Source of the DNA: Macrotrachela quadricornifera
Taxonomy: Eukaryota > Rotifera > Eurotatoria > Philodinida > Philodinidae
DNA: 64,000 nt
Direction of reading: 5' to 3'
NCBI GenBank assembly: GCA_022393335.1
Contig: JAJEKB010019162.1
Location: 19,823 to 83,822, forward strand
Below are positions 1 to 13,080 of the stretch, piece by piece. Made by a program: the position numbers and the translations under genes. How positions within the stretch are numbered: the stretch's first letter is position 1; each line of letters begins with the position of its first letter. The notes below the pieces were generated by a model. That model saw only the letters and a program-made list of their open reading frames with translations, did not search any database and was not told where the DNA came from.

Positions 1-1059
1 TAGTTATAACTATTTGAAGTTGAAATGATAGGTCGTAGAGGTATGTCAGTTTTGTAAACTTTTGGTTGACAAAATAGTACAGGAATTCTAGTTCCAGCAG
101 CTCTAATCCATTTATATTCGTCTTCATTGATTTTCTTTAATCTTTTTAGATTATCTATTCTATAATTTAATTTATTTTCCATCTTATTAACAACGTGTTG
201 AATAGTATTGATCTTTCCTTTTTCATCTGTAGTACTCATCTTTCTAAATGCATTGCCTTTTGCTAATAATTGTTTCACTTTTAAGACATATTGATCTTTA
301 TCCATCAAGACACATGATCTTCCCTTATCTGCTTTCATTATTACAATTGATTTATCATTTAATAACGATTTCAGGCCCCGTAATTCTTCTAAACTTATGT
401 TGATTGCCTTTTTGTTTTTATTGATTTTTAAAGATTGATAAGCTGAACGTTTTATACAATCGATTAAACATCTATCTAAAGATTTACAATCTGGTTCGTC
501 TAGTTGCTTTAGTATTCTATACGCCATCATTTCTATTTCTGTCTTGAATTGGAGAGTGTTCTTAATTTTTGTTTCTATACAAAATTCTAGACCCTTTGAG
601 AGTATAGTTTCTTCTTCCTTTGATAATTCACGAGATGATAGATTATATACAACTTTATCAATATCTTGTAATATAACATTTCCATCAGACAATTTAAAAA
701 TTTTTCGCGAATGATTTTCTTTTATTTTTTTTCCGTTCTTTCTCTTTAATCTTAATGAAATGGTTCTTTAATAATTTGCGTTTAAATGGATTAATCTTAT
801 TGTTAATATTTTCTAGTATTGTTTCTGTTTGTTGATATAATTCACAAGCTTGCTTACACTTATTCTGGTACTCAAGTTGTAAGTAACGACGGTGATGAGC
901 TTTATGAATTCGACTATGTATGTATTTCCTATTCCATAATCTATACCGTATGAATTTTGGCGTGAGATTGTAGAGTAATGAGACACCTAAGAATTCTGAA
1001 TCTAATCGGACTTTTAATAATTTGAATAATTGTTTTTCATATAATCTGATCTCTTTCAA
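1..1059 (-). pseudogene. Penelope-like element reverse transcriptase, N-terminal part (runs off window start)
   Basis: Reading the minus strand from 1059 down to 1 gives the N-terminal half of a Penelope-like (PLE) reverse transcriptase. Residues 1-121 (1059-694) hold the basic N-terminal region, with EFLGVSLLYNLTPKFIRYRL resembling the PLE block before the RT. After a one-base frame change at about 694 in an A/T run, the frame continues through LSKGLEFC, then IVIMKADKGRSCVLMDKDQY, then QPKVYKTDIPLRPII, in the order known for PLE RTs. The catalytic YxDD and any GIY-YIG endonuclease would lie outside the window. The frameshift could be decay or an assembly error. PLE identity rests on motif order and is fairly firm; the clade is not determined. 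Confidence 0.8.
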
Positions 1060-1146
1060 TATACCTCGACCATGTTTGTTGGTGAGGCGTTTTAAAATAT
1101 TAATGTTGTTTGATGAAATATAATGGAATAAAGAAATAATGTGACA

Positions 1147-1546
1147 NNNNNNNNNNNNNNNNNNNNNNNNNNNNNNNNNNNNNNNNNNNNNNNNNNNNNN
1201 NNNNNNNNNNNNNNNNNNNNNNNNNNNNNNNNNNNNNNNNNNNNNNNNNNNNNNNNNNNNNNNNNNNNNNNNNNNNNNNNNNNNNNNNNNNNNNNNNNNN
1301 NNNNNNNNNNNNNNNNNNNNNNNNNNNNNNNNNNNNNNNNNNNNNNNNNNNNNNNNNNNNNNNNNNNNNNNNNNNNNNNNNNNNNNNNNNNNNNNNNNNN
1401 NNNNNNNNNNNNNNNNNNNNNNNNNNNNNNNNNNNNNNNNNNNNNNNNNNNNNNNNNNNNNNNNNNNNNNNNNNNNNNNNNNNNNNNNNNNNNNNNNNNN
1501 NNNNNNNNNNNNNNNNNNNNNNNNNNNNNNNNNNNNNNNNNNNNNN
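1147..1546. other. Assembly gap of 400 N
   Basis: Run of exactly 400 N. Apparent reading frames spanning it are artefacts. The PLE and the minus-strand LINE fragment on either side may not be truly adjacent. Confidence 1.
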
Positions 1547-1800
1547 TATATGATTTAGATGACTTCTCCAATTTAGTCTTTTGTCTATAATAATGCCCAA
1601 ATAACGAGTTGAATCCATTGGTTTTATTGTTGTGTGATTAATTTCAATTACCACTGGATTTTTATACTTTTTCCTTGGATGAGGACTAAAGTGGATTAAT
1701 TCAGTTTTTGTTGGTTGCAGTTTTAATTTCCAGAAGTTGCACCATTTTTGGAATTCGTTACTTGATTCTTGTAGTCTAGCTTTTCTGTACTCACAATGAT
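1547..1800 (-). pseudogene. LINE reverse transcriptase fragment (Jockey/I-like), truncated both ends
   Basis: The minus strand encodes a fragment of a non-LTR RT just after the catalytic box: WCNFWKLKLQPTKTELIHFS followed by TRYLGIIIDKRLNWRSHLNHI. This matches the KT..I.F and YLG..D..L.W..H conserved blocks of Jockey/I/CR1-type LINEs. It runs into the gap at 1546 on one side and stops abruptly at about 1800, where the plus-strand LINE begins, so one element probably inserted into the other. Only about 85 residues remain. It is a different lineage from the plus-strand LINE next door, whose equivalent region reads differently. Confidence 0.7.
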
Positions 1801-1806
1801 ATAATC

Positions 1807-4527
1807 GTGTCCAACACTTTCTACCAGCACAAAACGGTACACCAAATGACATGGAAGCATCCAGGAAACAAAAAATGGCACATGCTGGATTATACACTTG
1901 TTAATAAAAAATTTCGTTCAAGTGTAGAGGATGTCAGAATGTATAGAAGTGCATCTCGATCTATTGGTACAGATCACCATCTTGTAAGAACAAAGTTGAA
2001 GTTGCACTTAAAATGTAGGAAGAAAGCAGAAAGACCACATTTAGTTCGAATGGACATAAATAAAATGAAAGATGATGAATTAAAGAAGAAATTTCAAGAA
2101 CAACTCTCGAATAAATTGGAAGATGTTAGTGCACAAAAGAAGACAGTAAGTGAAAAGTATGAAGAATTCACTGATTATGTGAAGAAACTGAGCGGTGCAG
2201 TATTTAATCAAGGACAAAATAAACCAACAAAATCAAAAGAGTGGGTGACAGAGTAAATTCTTAATCTTGTCAATGAAAAAGTAGCTGCATTTGTCGAATG
2301 GCAAAATCATTCTCAAACAAGGATGGAACGAAAATATCGGAATAAATACTGCCTACTAAGAAAACTGGTAAACAGAAAAATACAAACTCGACGACTCGAG
2401 TATTGGGATGAAGTGAGTGAAGAAATTGAAAAGGCTATTAAACAGCATGATCCAAGCACAGCGTATAGGGTGATAAGACAGCTCAAAGGTGGAAGAAGCA
2501 ATGTAGACAATATGCCAATACAAAACAAACAAGGTAATATTCTTACAAACTCAAATGATGTAATGGTGCGGTGGCGAGAATACTTCTGCGAGTTATTGAA
2601 TGTCCACTCCATTATTGATTCAAATATTATTCAACAAAGCTCAATACCTACTATCTCAACAACAGAACAAGTACGACAAGACAAACCACCATCTCTGTCT
2701 GAAATCCATGATGCTATCAAACAAATGAAGAACAGAAAAGCCCCTGGTATCGACAATATATCTGCAGATGTGCTCAAGGCTGGCAGCATGTCTATGGCTA
2801 GGAGGGTGCATGAAATAATATGTGATGTTTGGAACGACGAAGTAATAATAAAAGATCGGACAACCGCCATTCTGATTCGGTTGTACAAAAACAAAGGGGA
2901 TCGTACAGTATGCAATAATTATAGAGGCATATCTCTTTTGGCGGTAACTGGCAAGATTTTCTCACGTGCAATACTAAACCGGATACAAAACATGATCGAC
3001 AAACAATTGCTTGAACAACAAGCTGGTTTTCGCCGCAACAAATCGACAATTGATCACATCTTCACACTCAAATTAATAATGGAAAAATCTCAAGAATATA
3101 ACAAACCACTGTTCTTGTGCTTCATTGATATACAAAAGGCGTACGATTCTGTTGACAGAAACTTGTTATGGAAAGTATGTAGGTGTTACAGTATATCTGA
3201 CAAGTTGATTCGATTGCTAAAACTGCTTCAAAGCAAAACAAAAGCTCGGGTGCGTATTAATGGTGAATTATCAGAATCTTTTGAAACGGAAACTGGTGTG
3301 ATGCAAGGAGGGATTATATCACCGATGTTGTTCAATATATTCTTCGACTACGTCATAAGAAAGGTGATTGAAGAAGCTGGAGTAAATGGTGTAAAGCTGG
3401 CTTTCGGCAGTAAAGATTTTTTCCATACAGTTAAAGATCAGTTTGAAGATCTTGATATAGTGGCTTTGATGTATGCGGATGATCTGGTAGCAATAAGTGA
3501 TAAAGCAATTGATATCGAACGTTTCATTCGAACGTTTGAAAAAGTTACCCAAAAATGTGCATTAACAATGAACGTCAAAAAAACATGCACGATGGCCATC
3601 AAACAATTTGAAGAAGATGCTCAAAGAAAAGTCATCAAAGGACAAGAAATTGTTGTACCAAAGCTCGATATAACAATTCGAAATGAAAATATTGAACTGG
3701 TTGAGCATTTTCCTTATCTAGGATGCATAGTCTCGAGAGATCAGTCAATGGAAAAAGAAGTAGAAACAAGGCTGGCAAAGGCAGCAACTGCTTTCAATAT
3801 GCTTCGCAACACCATCTGGTATCGAAAATCCATATCAATTGAAGCTAAATTTCGAATCTTTCGTGCATGTGTATTACCGGTCTTGCTATATGGTAGTGAA
3901 GTTTGGTCAATAACTGTGGCACAAGAAAGAAGGATGAACTCCTTCTATATGAAATGTCTACGAACAATTATTGGTGTGAATTTGGGTGATCGAATGGCAA
4001 ACAACACATTGTTAGAAATTACTGGACAACCAAATATTGAAAACATAATGAGAAGAAATAGATTGAGATGGTTTGGGCATGCCAATAGGTTGGATAAGGA
4101 AGACAATCGACCATCGTTAGTGAGGAAAGTTATGTTTTCATACTACCCAAATGTGAAGCGACCAAGAAATGGTGGTATAAAAAAAAGATGGGAGCATAAA
4201 ATCGATGATGATCTTAACAAATGCCAAATTCATAACTGGAGAAGGGACACCTTAGTTAGAGAGAAATGGAGAGAAATGATTAATAAGCCGGTGCAAGTCA
4301 AACCAGTACACAGTGACATCAAAAGCATCGTGCAAGAGTACAAGAAGATGGCTGCAAAAAGACGAAGAGGCGTACACCAAATCAAGGTTACAGAAGCACT
4401 TAGTCGAAATCAGAACAACACGTATACATGTCCAAAATGCACCAGATCTTTCAAGCCTCAAGGAATCACTAATCATGTACTAATGTGTGCAAAAGATTGG
4501 TGTATACGAAACAAAATTCACATGTAG
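1807..4527 (+). pseudogene. LINE ORF2: endonuclease C-terminus, reverse transcriptase, C-terminal zinc finger
   Basis: One reading frame runs from 1807 to the TAG at 4525-4527 with a single in-frame stop, TAA at 2254-2256. The first part (LDYTLV, then GTDHHLV near 1972) is the end of an apurinic-type endonuclease; its first two thirds are missing, so the element is 5' truncated. The 734 codons from 2323 hold the RT: motif A FIDIQKAYDSVD near residue 268, motif B GVMQGGIISP near 325, catalytic YADD at 384-387, then FPYLGCIVSRD. The C-terminus ends with a CPKC..H..C finger. The catalytic residues are intact. RTE/L2/CR1-like by general form; the clade was not resolved. Confidence 0.88.
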
Positions 4528-4800
4528 CGTAAAGAGAACGTGTTGAAAACAGTGGGTGCAAATACTTCATGCAATATGATGGGTGCAATCGAAACCTCTC
4601 CCCTGTGGACTGGAGGTTACATCCGGAGAACAGGCTCAAGTATTGGCATTTAACGGCGAACCAACTGGAAATCCACTAAAAGAACTTTCTACTTTATTTG
4701 TGTATTTTTTTCCTTGTGTGTATTTATTTTCATTTCCTTTTTTAAGTTTACTGTACTTTTTTTGATCGTCACCCCACACCGAAAGGTAAGGGTAATAAAT
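4528..4800 (+). repeat. LINE 3' untranslated tail
   Basis: Sequence between the ORF2 stop and a short repetitive end (GGTAAGGGTAATAAATCTAT near 4782). Short repetitive 3' tails are usual for LINEs. The boundary is inferred and no target duplication was identified because the 5' end is truncated. Confidence 0.5.
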
Positions 4801-7800
4801 CTATCTAATGAAAGATGCACAATCAGTATCATAATTTCTACGACACAGGTGCAGCCATGGTGAACAATAGCACAATATATGTGATGGTGATCAATTATAG
4901 AAAGGCTTTTCAATGGAAAGCTTTGAGTATGAGAATCTTTCGGTGACGTATATTTTGCCTTTTATTTTCGATGTGAAAAACATTTATAATATATAGGTAG
5001 AAAAAAAAAACCATAATTTCATTCTTAACTATTTATATTTCGTTTTTTATTACTCGGGCGCATGCATAACGAAGAACGTAATACTTTCATATGCAAAAAG
5101 AGTACATAGTAATGCGTTTTAAAAAGCATTTGTTTGGAGAATAAACAAGTCGAAGAGTAATAGTTCTCATCATTTCAGTTCTTGCCGTAAAAAAAATTTT
5201 CGCATTCAAAAGTCTACTTTTTCGCTACGTATCTGCTGAAATAGTTTATTACAAAAAATTAAAAGCCTAGGGAATACTGCAATCACAAACAGGTAAAACA
5301 ATATAATTTGTAGTTTAATCTGAGATATATTATTACTGAATGGCATTCTACGCTGTAAAAATTCATCGTATAGTAAAAAATCCTTATTTTCCGTTGATGC
5401 TCATAATCGAATACCCGTCCAGCATTAATTGGCCTTATAATTCATTTCATATACCCTTTTAGTTCACAAATTCTTTGGTGTGTATGAATAACAATATATC
5501 CTTTTATGGTTTACAAAAGTCATAAACCCTTCGGGTAATGGTTTATACGATAAATTAATGCTAAAAAAATATTTGATTATAAGTATAAGCCAATAGTGAG
5601 GGTTTATTACTCTAGGATGACTTTACAGTGTAGATTTTGACTATATTAGATGAGAGTCATATATCAGAAGAGTTAGTCTTCAGCTTTAGCTGATGTATCG
5701 CCTCCAATGTTGTTCTTACTCTCATCCTCAGTTATGTACTTGTCCTCGGTCTAGTTACCAACGTTTAATGAAAAAAATGTAGCTGTATATTATAGAGAAG
5801 ACCTGAAAACATAAATTCCAGAAGCTACTGCTATTATCTTGATTGAATATACCGTATTAGAATGGTTTTATCAGGAACTTTTCCTTACCTATGAGTTTAT
5901 ATTATCGTAAAAGAGAGTCATATAAAAAAGATACATTCTAAAAAAATAAGTGGTGTACCAAACCTGTGCCAGAGTTAAGAACCTTTTTGATTCCAAACGG
6001 AATTACGGGACTTTTTTTGGTTCTGTATGCATATTATCTAGCGGTTGTGAGCTCGGAAATTTCGCAGAAAACGAAAAAGGTTTTTCACTTGAGTCCAGAT
6101 TCGATAAAACATCTATTTTTTAGAGTCTATTATGTCATAGAAACCTAATTGTTAACGTTCTTTATAAAACGAAAAGGAAAACAAAAATAATATGGCTTGA
6201 CTCAACTCAAAGCCTCTCTGAAATGACTCGGATTTGGCGTGACTGCAAAACGGTTTGCCTCGCTCATGCATGCAGTTGAAAAAGTGTTTTTTTAATTTTC
6301 AAATCAAGAAAAACAGTATATCAGCATTATCTCAAAGAGAGTTCAAGGAAAAGCTAACGAATCGTAAAAAGTAATTGTTCACTCTGTTTCGCTTTGTCGT
6401 AACCGCAGGAAATTGTTTAGCCTCTCCTAAACTAATGATATTCCACTACCTATGATCAGCACTTCGCTAATAGAAATCTCTAATAAAACACTACGCTGAA
6501 GAATAATCATCAAGCGATAATTATGCCAGATAATTTAATACGACGCATATATACAAAAACTTCGTAGTACAAATTCCTTTACTATAAAAGAAATAAACTT
6601 TTACAAGTGAGACAACCTGAATCTGCCTAATCATATATAAAAAATGAACGTTAGTTGAGGAAAGCGTGTTCCATACCGTTTAAGAATCAGAAGATGTTTC
6701 TGCATAGAGTTACGTTCCCTAATAACGACGGCAAAAAGTATCTCATTTTGTTTCAATTCACGTTCACTTATTTCAATACCGATTTCAAATAATTTTATAT
6801 TTGAGTAATCTTTCAATGACGCTCTTTCAAGTGGTGTGTTTCCGCTCCTTTTTCTTCCATCATTTCATTATGAGATCACCGGTCCATGATAAGGCACCGT
6901 GGAGGTCGTTATTCGATACTAGTTCCATAATAACGACGACGACCAGCTGTTTTTTATTCCCAATAAAGATGTTTCAGCAAAGATTATGCTAAAAAGCAGT
7001 TGTTTTATGAAGAAAAGCTTTTTCACGCTTATTATGAGGAAAATAAAACAAGGTTTCAATGTCAAGTTTTAAGATCCTCTCATACTCTGTCTATATCTAG
7101 CGGATCATGGTGATTCAATAATGTCATAAGAAAAAGCTAGAACCAGAAACAATCATCTCGAGCCATTCGAAAAAAAGTATCCCGAATAGCAACGCCCAGC
7201 AAGTTTTTTTCCCTTAATAACGACGATTAGCTGATTTTGCAACATCATAATGATTTCAACCAATTCTTCTCCTTAATAACGACACATCGTTAAAGGATGA
7301 AGTATTATTCATCGACTAGATATTAATTTGGGTTCGGTATACTTTATTGACAACTTGTTTTGTCACTGTAAGTTTTTCATATCATAGCTCACTAAATCTG
7401 GTAGCTTCCAGGATGTAACACAAGAAGATATGAACTAGTTCTCCATAGATAAATAACGAATGAGAATACGAAAGATCCGCCTGACGAAACTTGCGCACGA
7501 GGGTGTGGATGAGGGTTTAGAAACAATACGACTTCTCTCAGCCTGAGGCTCACCATCGCATCACATCCGCACCATTATTCTCATTACGCTTCCTCACCTC
7601 ACTTACCTTCACCATCGCACCACATTCAAACCTCATTCTTATTACTCTCCCTCACCCTCATATTCCACCTAGGAAAACTTTTTGACACCATACTCTCAAC
7701 AAACTCCAATTTTTTGTCGCCAAAGTGTACCGGATCCAAATCCAGGTGGATCTTAGAAAATAACAGGCGTAACATCCAGCTAAACCTGCAAAAGGTAACA

Positions 7801-9280
7801 GAAGACGAAGCAAAGTTTCTTCAAAACACCAGAGATAGTTCATGCCTTCTATTGCTATTCTCCCTGATTGATGAATATAATAGTAAAATATAGACTGTTG
7901 TTTCGTTCACTCAATATGACCGTATTTTATTTATTTTAGATTATTTTACACAATAAATCAAATGGCCGGTAGGTATATCTTTACTTTTTCCAGTATCCGC
8001 GAAAGTGGATGGGGGATGTAAGGGGATGCGCACCCTCCAATAATTGAAAACTACTTATTATTAGCCATCCAAATGAATAGTATTTTTTTAATCCACAAAA
8101 TATCTTTCAATGGTGTCCTGATTGGAAAGGGGAGTCACGGCATGGTTTTTCTACAATAATAATCGGCAAGTACTGTTGAGTTATCGATGGAAAAAATGAA
8201 GTTCTATGGCAAGTTGAACAGATTAGCTGGTGTTTTTATTCGAAATTCTGACTTATACGGTAGTTTTTACCACAAAATTTTGTAACATTGAAATTTTTCG
8301 TTTCAAGAAGTAGCCTTATGGTCATACTTACTTTGAAAATAACTATGATGTTTCTGTTTTATAGCATTCTTGATTGCTTCCTACTTTCTGATCAGCTTTA
8401 TTTACAAGCAGTTGTCGCTAGTGTGACCGATTTCGGCGGCGAAATTATTGAGAGTTATACCAACACGTTTTACTTTCGAGAACAATAACGAAAAGAAGAG
8501 ATTTTCATGGGTCTGTCGTGAGAAAAGTTTTCGCTTCGCGAAAAATAACAGTTGCGTAACCGTAGTTAACTTAGAAAAATTTCTAAATTTAGTTCGTTTT
8601 TCCTTTGAAACAGCCTAGTCGAGAGGAATTGTCGACAGAGTGGCCGCCTTAGGCACAGAAATATTGAGGAATTTCCTTACACCAGACGCTGGTTGTCTTC
8701 TTGAAAATTTGCCAGAGAAAGTCAAAATTTCTAAGAAGGTTGTAAAAGGTTTTCGCTCAGCGAAAAATTATTACATTTCATGTTGCATGAGAAAGACGAG
8801 TATCAGGTGTGGTGCGAAAAAAATTTTGCTTTCTCCAAATCTGACTACTTCAGGAGTCTTATACCCCCTCTCCTCTAATCCTGGAATCCTTGCACGAAAC
8901 CTGACTATTTCATTGAATTATTTATTTTAAGCAATAGTTTTACTTCTTTCTATAATCAGTTAGTGCAGAAAACGGCATTTTGCTGTTTGAATTAGGAAGT
9001 ATTTTCCAATACTACGGTTCATCATGCCTAAATGTCATTTCGAAACAGAAAATAGTAATTGATCGACCTTCATAAACGGCTTTGAAACGTTGTTTTATAC
9101 GTATACATGTAGTAACGTCAGGGAAACGTTTACACAGATCGATCAATTCTTATTTTTTGCTTCGGAATAGCATTTCGATACGATAAATTGTTATGCAGGG
9201 AAAAGCGTATCCTGGATCCTGATTCACAGGAAAGCAGTGGTAACGGTCATCGTAAGTATAGTGGTACTGATACACTGGTA
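4801..9280. other. No gene recognised; AT-rich with one C/T-rich tract
   Basis: No reading frame here shows a family motif or believable exon structure. A pyrimidine-rich tract at about 7540-7665 repeats CTCACC and CACATTC words. Similar C-rich tails follow hammerhead-like repeats at 30160-30200 and 51940-52010, and another lies at 23640-23760. A few NTNNTAATAACGACG-type short repeats lie between 6715 and 7280 (the word TAATAACGACG recurs at about 6720, 6930, 7216 and 7270). Confidence 0.4.
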
Positions 9281-10720
9281 CAAAGATTCAGCACTAGAAA
9301 AATCAGTTCTCCCTATAACCATGTAGAGCCTCTGTAACTTCATGCGTCCTACTTTGAGGAGGTCCATATAACTTGTTGGGCTGTACTTAGGAATGGTTCT
9401 TATAACTTATCGGACCTTATCTAAGTTTGATCAACTTAACATTCTGGGCTTTAAGAGAATACATCCTATTACACGATGTTGAGCATTGCCGAATCAGTTT
9501 CATCCAGAATCAGTTCAATCCGATTCGGGAAACACGAGCGTCACTGAACGTAAGAGACCTACCCGTCATTGATAGAGCTCCGTCGACTCCCGAATTCCGA
9601 AAACTGAGTCAAAACGGAATCGCACAGAAATCCTGGAAATTGCCACCGATTCCGCAATGTACAACATTGAAGAATAGGATGACTGCTTGGCTTCAACTAG
9701 ATGTGATCTCTCAAACAGTTAAGGGCCTATCTAGAAGTGGTCTGTACAAATTTTGCATGACTAACTGGGAGTGGTTCATATAACGTTTTTTTGGTCTATG
9801 TAGAAGTGATTCCGATAATAATATTTTTAGAGATCATTTTGCGTATAGCTCAAGGAAGATCGAATTGATTTCAATGCTAGAAATCACTCGAAATTATTGC
9901 AAGACATTAAAAAGCCGCCAACAGCTTGATTAGAAATAACATTGTGATTAATTTCTATTCCATTTTTCTTGATTTCTTCTACAGGTGAAAACCATCTGAA
10001 ATCAATGAAATAAAAATATTGTAGAATCAGTTTGTTTCCCTTGATATAGATGGGCAGGAAAATTTACAAAGATCACTGTTATGTAAACCATAAAAATTAC
10101 AAGTACTACTCCTAATTGTGATAAATTGTAAACAGCTATAAAGACCGCTGCTAACTAGAATCGAAAAAGTTATAATAGAGCACTCAAGTGTAGACTCCGA
10201 AAAATGAGAAAGATCGCTCTTGAATGGGATCAAAAACTGGTGAGCGTCTCCTCTAGGTAGGTTGAGAATAGAAAAAATGAGTAGTTTTATGTGGATTAGC
10301 AAAACCAGTCGACCAGTATCTGGAATTGATCTGCTTGAAGAGACCAGTTCCAAGAACTGATGGATTAATTTTAAGAGGCCTAGGGGAAATCTATGATGTT
10401 TCAGTGAAGAATTCTTGAAAGATTCGATCAGAATCCTGCAAGAGCTCGCCCTTTTCTTCTGAGGAAATCGATAAATCCTGGGAGAAGTGTATAGCCATTA
10501 AATTTCAAAATCTTGACCAGAACCTGATTAAATCTTCGCAGAATCCTCTCTCATAATCTTATGGAGTCCTCGACAGAATCCTAAGTACGTTTTGGTGGGA
10601 TCTTGTATTCTTATATCAGAAAAAAATCTGAGCAATAACTTGAAGAAATCCTGATCAGGATTGAGACTAGGGACATAAGCAGCTCCCTTTATTGATCAGG
10701 ATCTGTCTAGGAATGATCCC
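9281..10720. repeat. Degenerate short-repeat region, left part
   Basis: The stretch is built of diverged ~30-40 bp units sharing words such as TATAACTTATCGGACC, TTCATATAACG and AGAATCCTG. It resumes after the hAT element at 12470-13080, so the hAT inserted into this repeat. Reading frames inside it (for example 9427-9783) are by-products of the repeat. Divergence is too high to set a unit length by eye. Confidence 0.4.
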
Positions 10721-10728
10721 ATAGCTGC

Positions 10729-12461
10729 CAGAGATAGAGTCGGTTTGAATTTTTGAAAATTTAAATCAAACCAAATCAAACCGAACCGACTTAGAAAAAC
10801 GTTTTATCAATCCAACAATCAGATGTCTTATTTTTAACATCAATAATATTCTATTCTTTTTTGTTGATTTTTAAATTAGTATATCGTCCCTCTCCACACC
10901 ATATTAAAAGCCTCCGTGAACTTCTAATACGTTCACCGTCTGAAGTTGCCAGTGAGGCTTCTATTAAGGTCCCCCATCAAAAATCGATCTCAATCCCGTT
11001 ATCTACAAGTGAACTGAAATTTGGAACATATGTTGGGGCTGAAGTGAGGAGACTGTGGTACAATTTTCAGCTCGATTCCATGACATTTGACAGAGATATG
11101 AACTAAACAAGGGCAAAAGTAGCTCATTTTACTTTCAAGATTTATTGATCCCATGCCTTTCAATATATATAAATTTTTTTCTTATTAGAAAGAGCATGTC
11201 AGAATACGGGGCACCACAGAGTCCTTTTCTCGAATTTTTATTTTTTTAGCGGAGAAAAGGGATCACAAGTTCAATTATTCAAAAAGGGCGCCAAAAATGG
11301 CTGTCTAGTTACACGAATGACTGCATATATGATGAAAAATAGAGCTTAATTAAAAAAAGAACTCTGTGTTGCTCTGTATGTTGACGCGCTCTTTTAAATA
11401 AAAAAAAATTTATATATATTGAAAGGCACGGACCCGAGAAATTTTGGAAACAAAATCAAAAGCTCATAAATCGAGAAAAAGCGAAAAATATTTTTCGTTT
11501 TTTCCAAAATGAGCATATTTTTTCAAGAGCGGGGTAACGAAAATGATCGAAAATTTTGACCAAAATAGAGGTGACGAAGAAAAAACAACATCATATCTGA
11601 AAGAGCAGAATATGGGCTATCGCTCCATGCATTTATCTCAAATTTATCAATTTTGGTGAAAACGGAGTATTTTTGAGGGAGCCTTAAATCTCAAAAGAAT
11701 TCCATAAGATGTGGCAGCAAAAACTGTTGTCATAGTTTTTCCACGTTTTTATGAGTTTTTCAGAAGATTTTCGGCAGTATTTCAAGCCGTTAGTACAGTT
11801 ATATAGAAATCAGCCAAGTTTTTAGCTCAGCACCGAAAAATTTCGGTAATTTTTATCCGAAATTTAGAAAAAAATCTGGAAAATTTTAAATTTTTTTGGA
11901 AAATCAGGAGATTTCTGATATGTGAAGCGCATTGTTCATCTCATAGGGGCTTCCAAACTCGGAGGGCTTCTGTTATGGAGAGTGGTTTACAAATCTTTTC
12001 CGCAGAAAATGATTGAGGAATATAACATCGATTTAATAAATTGAATGTTGAAGAACATGAAGAAAATAAATTAGAAGATGAAGCAACTGGCTGAACACCA
12101 GTAGAATTCGATGCGGATTCAAGATCAATGGCATTCAATGTGGATAATGGTACAGAAATATTCATTGTATATTAAATTGATTTAGTTAATTATCATTAGA
12201 AATATGAATTTTTTTTTTCTATATTAATATATCATGAGCATATTTAAGACTGATTTTCTTAACAAAGACACAAAAGTATGTCGATACTCTTATCGTTACT
12301 TAGGACAAGTTGTTACAATTAAAATATCAATCATTTTAATCTTCTATATTTTTTATATTAGTTCAAAATAAAATCGGTTTTAGCATCTAAAATTTAAACC
12401 GCAAAGAACTGAAAACGAGATCGGTTTGCAAAGTTACGAATTGAACCGATTCCCATCTCTG
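10729..12461. mobile_element. Non-autonomous hAT element, 1.73 kb, with 8 bp target duplication
   Basis: The left end begins CAGAGATAGAGTCGGTTTGA at 10729; the right end, read on the minus strand from 12461, begins CAGAGATGGGAATCGGTTCA. The octamer ATAGCTGC lies directly outside both ends (10721-10728 and 12462-12469) without mismatch. CAGAGATG-type termini and 8 bp duplications are standard for hAT transposons. No transposase with an intact DDE/RNase-H fold or BED finger is visible; a 74-codon frame at 12165-11941 on the minus strand could be a remnant. The right ~220 bp resembles 40570-40779, so the family has other copies. Confidence 0.85.
11040..11360. repeat. Dispersed repeat shared with 52118-52420
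   Basis: Both loci share, in the same order, GCTCGATNCNATGAC, GACATGAACYAAACAAGGGY, AGAGCATGTCAGNATA, GCGCCAAAAATGG/GACGCCAAAAATGG and AGCTTAATTAAAA. Here the repeat lies inside the hAT element, so it was carried or inserted there. No coding potential is seen. Confidence 0.6.
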
Positions 12462-12469
12462 ATAGCTGC

Positions 12470-13080
12470 TTAGAAACTATATGAAAGGGCTCTCTATAAT
12501 TTCTTGAAATTTACTCAAGAATGGTCAAATAACTTCTGGGAACTTCATAAATATAGTCTCTGTAACTGTTTTCGGTAGCCTAGGGTGAAAATAGTTCATT
12601 CAGAATGATGGCAACCACGTTTCAAGCAACCATCAAGAAGTTAAAGAAATCATCCCTAGATAGGTCCGGACAAGTTATCAAAACTAGTCTCAAATCACTC
12701 GCAATAAGTTATGGACACCATCTCTCGATAAATTCTAAAAATTCATAGAAATCATCTTCGGATAGTCCCGAAAAAGTTACAGATAATACAACCAGATATG
12801 CCTTGAAAAGTTATTGAGACTATCCTAAAATAACGCTGGAGATGTGACGTGATATACTCTTTGATGGTCTCCATAAAATTACAAGAACTACCTTCCTATA
12901 GTCTGGGACGAATCATCGATGTCATCTTTAAATAGACCCAAAAAAGTTACAGAGACTATCTCCGGACAGCTTCGAACGAGCCATGAATATCATCTATCAA
13001 CATGTTTCGAAAAGCTATAGAGACTATCTTTAGCTAAGTTTCAAAACTATGAGAAGCTACCTTACATAACGTATTACCGT
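12470..13080. repeat. Degenerate short-repeat region, right part
   Basis: Continuation of the repeat left of the hAT insertion. Recurring words are AAAAGTTACAGAGACTATC, AAAAGTTATTGAGACTATC and AAAAGCTATAGAGACTATC, spaced by tens of bases. 13081-14022 beyond it shows no gene or clear repeat, apart from a GC-richer patch at 13240-13300. Confidence 0.45.

Noticed and set aside
1092..1897. Long reading frames spanning the 400-N gap
   Set aside because: The frames are open only because N positions cannot encode a stop; only the 1547-1800 part has real coding similarity.
9427..9783. 118-residue frame
   Set aside because: It lies in degenerate short repeats and shows no domain or homologous neighbour frame.
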